This document shows positions 61,353 through 64,000 of a DNA stretch of 64,000 nt, piece by piece. The stretch spans positions 1 to 64,000 of the forward strand of contig NZ_JACJHR010000040.1 in NCBI RefSeq assembly GCF_014174495.1, in the 5' to 3' direction. Position 1 is the stretch's first letter; each line of letters opens with the position of its first letter. Below the pieces are notes generated by a model. That model had not been told where the DNA came from and made no database searches. It was given only the letters and a program-made list of their open reading frames with translations. Position numbers and translations under genes: made by a program. Origin of the DNA: Amycolatopsis echigonensis. GTDB taxonomy: Bacteria; Actinomycetota; Actinomycetes; Mycobacteriales; Pseudonocardiaceae.

Positions 61353-62228
61353 GTGAAAGCACTGCACATCACCGCCTTCGGCACCGAAGCCACCCTCGCG
61401 GACCTCCCGGCCCCGGTGCCCGGGCCCGGCCAGGTCGTGGTCGACGTCGTGGCGGCGGCGGCCAATCCGCTCGACCTCAAAATCGCGTCCGGAGCCATGC
61501 ACGACTACTTCCCCGCCGCCCTCCCCTATGTCCTCGGCACCGACTTCTCCGGACGCGTCGCCACTCCAGGCACCGGCTGGCAGCTCGGCGATCCGGTCAT
61601 CGGCCGTCTCGATCCCGTCGACGGCGGCGCGTTCGCCGAGCAGCTCGTGATCGACGCGGCGGACCTGGTCCCCGCGCCGTCCGGCATCAGCCTGGAAACC
61701 GCGGCCGGGATCCCCACCGCCGCCGCGACCGCGTGGCAGGCGCTGGTCGAGGTCGCGAACGTCCACCGAGGACAGACAGTTCTCGTGCACGCCGCGGCCG
61801 GAGGCGTGGGCAGCTTCGCGGTTCAGATCGCCCGGCGGCTCGGCGCGCGGGTCGTCGCGACCGCGTCCGGTGACGGCGTCGCCATCGCGGAGAAGCTCGG
61901 CGCGGACCAGGTCCTCGACTACCGCCAGGTCGCCTTCGACAGCCGGCTCGACGGAGTCGACGTCGTGCTCGACACCGTCGGCGGCGAGGTCGGGGCCCGA
62001 TCGCAGCAGGTCCTGAAGCCAGGCGGGCTGCTCGTGACCACGCCTGCCCCGGCAGAGGGGGCGACATTCGTCTTCCACAGCTCGGACGCGGCCCGGCTGG
62101 CGAAGGCGGCGGAACTAGGGGTCGAGGTGCTCGTCGACCGCACGTATCCGCTGGCAGACGGCGCGCAGGCGCTCGCCTACCTCGGCGAAGGCCACGCCCG
62201 GGGCAAGGTCCTGCTCAGCGTCGCTTGA
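61353..62228 (+). CDS. quinone-oxidoreductase-type NADP-dependent alcohol dehydrogenase
   Basis: A 291-residue zinc-independent medium-chain oxidoreductase. It has AAANPLDLKIASG near 34-46, VLGTDFSGRV, and the NADP motif HAAAGGVGSFAVQIA near 146-160. The family reduces quinones or enones with NADPH. GTG start with GGAGCG upstream. An XRE regulator follows 53 bp downstream in the same direction and may control it. Confidence 0.9.
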   Translation: MKALHITAFGTEATLADLPAPVPGPGQVVVDVVAAAANPLDLKIASGAMHDYFPAALPYVLGTDFSGRVATPGTGWQLGDPVIGRLDPVDGGAFAEQLVIDAADLVPAPSGISLETAAGIPTAAATAWQALVEVANVHRGQTVLVHAAAGGVGSFAVQIARRLGARVVATASGDGVAIAEKLGADQVLDYRQVAFDSRLDGVDVVLDTVGGEVGARSQQVLKPGGLLVTTPAPAEGATFVFHSSDAARLAKAAELGVEVLVDRTYPLADGAQALAYLGEGHARGKVLLSVA

Positions 62229-62281
62229 GTGGTGCTGACGACGCCTGGCTGCGGCCGATCACGCGGAGGCATAGTGGCGGT

Positions 62282-63115
62282 ATGGACCTGCGCGAACTAG
62301 GCGGCTACCTCAAGTCGCGGCGAGACCGGATCAGCCCGGCGGACGTCGGCCTCTCCGCCGGGCCGCGCCGCCGGGTGGCCGGTCTGCGCCGCGACGAGGT
62401 CGCCACCCTGGCGCGCGCTTCGGTCGACTACTACGTGCAGCTGGAGCAGGGCCGCGGCACCCAGCCGTCCGAGCAGATGCTCGCCGCGCTGGCCCGCGCG
62501 CTGCGGCTGACCAGCGACGAACGCGACCACCTCTACCATCTGGCGGGCCGCCCGCTCCCGCCCGCGTCAAGCGGCAACGCGCACGTCCAGCCCGCCCTGC
62601 TCAGCCTCCTCGAACAGCTGACCGCGACGCCGGCGCAGGTCATGACCGACCTCAGCGTCCCGCTCGTGCAGAACCGGCTCGCCGAGGCGCTGCTCGGCGC
62701 CGCGGCGCCCGGGGACGGCGTCCAGGCCAGCTTCGTCTACCAGCGGTTCACGGATCCCACCGCCCGCGAGCGGTACCACCCGGACGAACACGAGCACCAA
62801 TCGCGCGTCTTCGTCGCCGACCTGCGCGCCGCGATCGCCAAACGCGGCCGCGACGCGCTGGCCCACGAACTCCTCACGACCCTGCTGGCCCGCAGCGAGG
62901 AATTCGCGCACCTCTGGGACCAACGCGAGGTCGCCGTCCGGCGCGCGGACCGCAAACGGCTCGTGCACCCGACGCTCGGCGTCGTCGAACTCGACTGCAT
63001 GAACCTGCTCAGCGAGGACGGCGGCCAGCGCCTCCTGTGGTTCACCGCCCCGCCGCGCAGCGACCACCTGGAGCTGCTGGCCGCCGTCGGCACCCAGGAC
63101 CTCGCACCCCGCTAG
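62282..63115 (+). CDS. XRE-family regulator with MmyB-like ligand domain
   Basis: A 277-residue regulator of the same type as the one at 51522: DNA-binding part (GLRRDEVATLARASVDYYVQLEQGRGTQPSEQMLAAL) then an MmyB-like domain with FVYQRFTDPTARERYHPDE and LVHPTLGVVELDC. The two share layout and motifs but differ in sequence, so they are paralogues rather than a recent duplication. It is convergent with the last gene of the window, 4 bp apart. Confidence 0.9.
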   Translation: MDLRELGGYLKSRRDRISPADVGLSAGPRRRVAGLRRDEVATLARASVDYYVQLEQGRGTQPSEQMLAALARALRLTSDERDHLYHLAGRPLPPASSGNAHVQPALLSLLEQLTATPAQVMTDLSVPLVQNRLAEALLGAAAPGDGVQASFVYQRFTDPTARERYHPDEHEHQSRVFVADLRAAIAKRGRDALAHELLTTLLARSEEFAHLWDQREVAVRRADRKRLVHPTLGVVELDCMNLLSEDGGQRLLWFTAPPRSDHLELLAAVGTQDLAPR

Positions 63116-63119
63116 TCCA

Positions 63120-64000
63120 CTATGGACGCACGGCCAGGACGAGCTTCCCCATCGCCTTGCGGTTTTCGATGGCCTCCAACGCCTCGCGCACCTCGGCCAG
63201 CGGGTAACTCCCGCCCAGCGGCGGCACAATCGCGCCCTCCGCCAGCTTCGGCAGCAGTTCCGCCCACTGCCCCCGCAGGTACCCCGGCCGCGGCAGGGCG
63301 TACGCGCCCCATCCGACGCCCACGACGTCCAAGTTGTTGAGCAGCAGCCGGTTCACCTTCACCTCGGGGATCGACCCGCCGGTGAATCCGATGACCAGCA
63401 TCCGCCCGTCCGCGGCGAGGCAGCGCAGGGAATCGGTGAACCGGTCGCCGCCGACGACGTCCGCGATCACGTCGACGCCGCGGCCTCCGGTCGACGCTTT
63501 CACCGCGTCCTTGAACCCGTCCGCCAGCACGTATTCGTCCGCCCCTGCCGCGACCGCCGTCTCGCCCTTCTCCGGCGTCGACACCACGCCGAGCACCTTG
63601 CCCGCGCCGAACGCCTTCGCGACCTGGATGACCGCCGTCCCCACGCCGCCGGCCGCGCCGTGCACGAGCACGGTCTCCCCCGCTGCCATCCGGCCGCGCC
63701 GGCACAGCGCGAAATGGGCGGTCAGGTAGTTGAACGGAATCGCCGCGGCCTGGTCGAAGCCGAGGTCGTCCGGAACGGGGAACACCGCGTCCGCCGCGCA
63801 CGCGACCTGCTCGGCGAACCCGCCCAGGAACGGCAGCGCCGCGACCCGGTCCCCGGCCTTAACCGCCGCGCCGTCCGGAGCCTCCGCCACGATCCCGGCG
63901 ACCTCCGCGCCCGGGATGAACGGCAGCTCCGGTTTCACTTGGTACAGCCCGCGCGTCTGCAGCAAATCCGGGAACGCCACCCCGGCCGCGTGCACGTCGA
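63120..64000 (-). CDS. NADPH:quinone oxidoreductase family protein, cut by the window end
   Basis: At least 290 residues of a zinc-independent medium-chain oxidoreductase; the start lies beyond base 64000. The visible part has GVAFPDLLQTRGLYQ, PFIPGAEVAGIV, the NADP motif HGAAGGVGTAVIQVAKAFGA and IADVVGGDRF. This group (quinone reductase/CAA43093-like) reduces quinones or enoyl compounds. It is not a close copy of the enzyme at 61353. Confidence 0.9.
   Translation of the reverse strand, partial: DVHAAGVAFPDLLQTRGLYQVKPELPFIPGAEVAGIVAEAPDGAAVKAGDRVAALPFLGGFAEQVACAADAVFPVPDDLGFDQAAAIPFNYLTAHFALCRRGRMAAGETVLVHGAAGGVGTAVIQVAKAFGAGKVLGVVSTPEKGETAVAAGADEYVLADGFKDAVKASTGGRGVDVIADVVGGDRFTDSLRCLAADGRMLVIGFTGGSIPEVKVNRLLLNNLDVVGVGWGAYALPRPGYLRGQWAELLPKLAEGAIVPPLGGSYPLAEVREALEAIENRKAMGKLVLAVRP

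Overview
The window is very GC-rich actinobacterial chromosome, most consistent with Pseudonocardiales (Amycolatopsis-like). Supporting signs are codon use, Lsr2, a SigB/SigF-type sigma factor, AfsR/SARP regulation, an Rpf-type cell-wall protein, F420/PPOX-class enzymes and many leaderless starts. I see no insertion sequence, prophage, rRNA or CRISPR array. The assignment is by protein style, not by a search.

Region 1 (1-8734): an SDR and MarR gene pair, then an IclR regulator beside a divergent catabolic unit. The unit comprises a YdiJ-like FAD/Fe-S 2-hydroxyacid dehydrogenase, a hydroxyacid-oxoacid transhydrogenase-like iron ADH and an MHS transporter, with an IclR-type palindrome between them. 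A DinB-like protein follows. Region 2 (8735-16722): a 145-bp tandem-repeat array, a SigB-family sigma factor, and a four-gene operon encoding an encapsulin shell, a hemerythrin cargo with a visible targeting peptide, malic enzyme and a CYTH-CHAD protein. UdgX and a zinc alcohol dehydrogenase follow, both with sigma-B-like promoters.

Region 3 (16756-25906) is a complete selenocysteine cassette. tRNA-Sec, selA, selB and a three-subunit formate dehydrogenase, whose catalytic subunit has an in-frame UGA followed by a SECIS hairpin, are packed on one strand; selD is divergent. Region 4 (26081-33970): an Mrp-type cation/proton antiporter operon without the large MrpA module, then PPOX, phosphoketolase and acetate kinase genes that form an acetyl-phosphate/ATP branch.

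Region 5 (33974-38087) is gene-poor: a DUF2795 protein, lsr2, a nitroreductase, an exact 83-bp duplication, a C13 tract and an AT-rich pocket. Region 6 (38088-46237) is the most unusual locus. It encodes a carrier-membrane-hexapeptide protein resembling the C-terminal part of epsilon-poly-lysine synthetases, a separate adenylation-carrier protein, a SyrP-like dioxygenase, and the SbnB/SbnA pair that makes L-2,3-diaminopropionate. It is best read as a split synthetase for a diaminopropionate peptide or polymer.

Region 7 (46290-64000): an L,D-transpeptidase, BlaR-like and BlaI genes with BlaI-type operators, a CDF metal exporter, a decayed M23 peptidase, two SDRs with a divergent XRE regulator, a third repeat array, an Rpf-LysM protein, a diaminobutyrate-type aminotransferase, a GNAT, an MFS exporter divergent from an AfsR/SARP regulator, two quinone-oxidoreductase-type enzymes (the last cut by the window end) and another XRE regulator.
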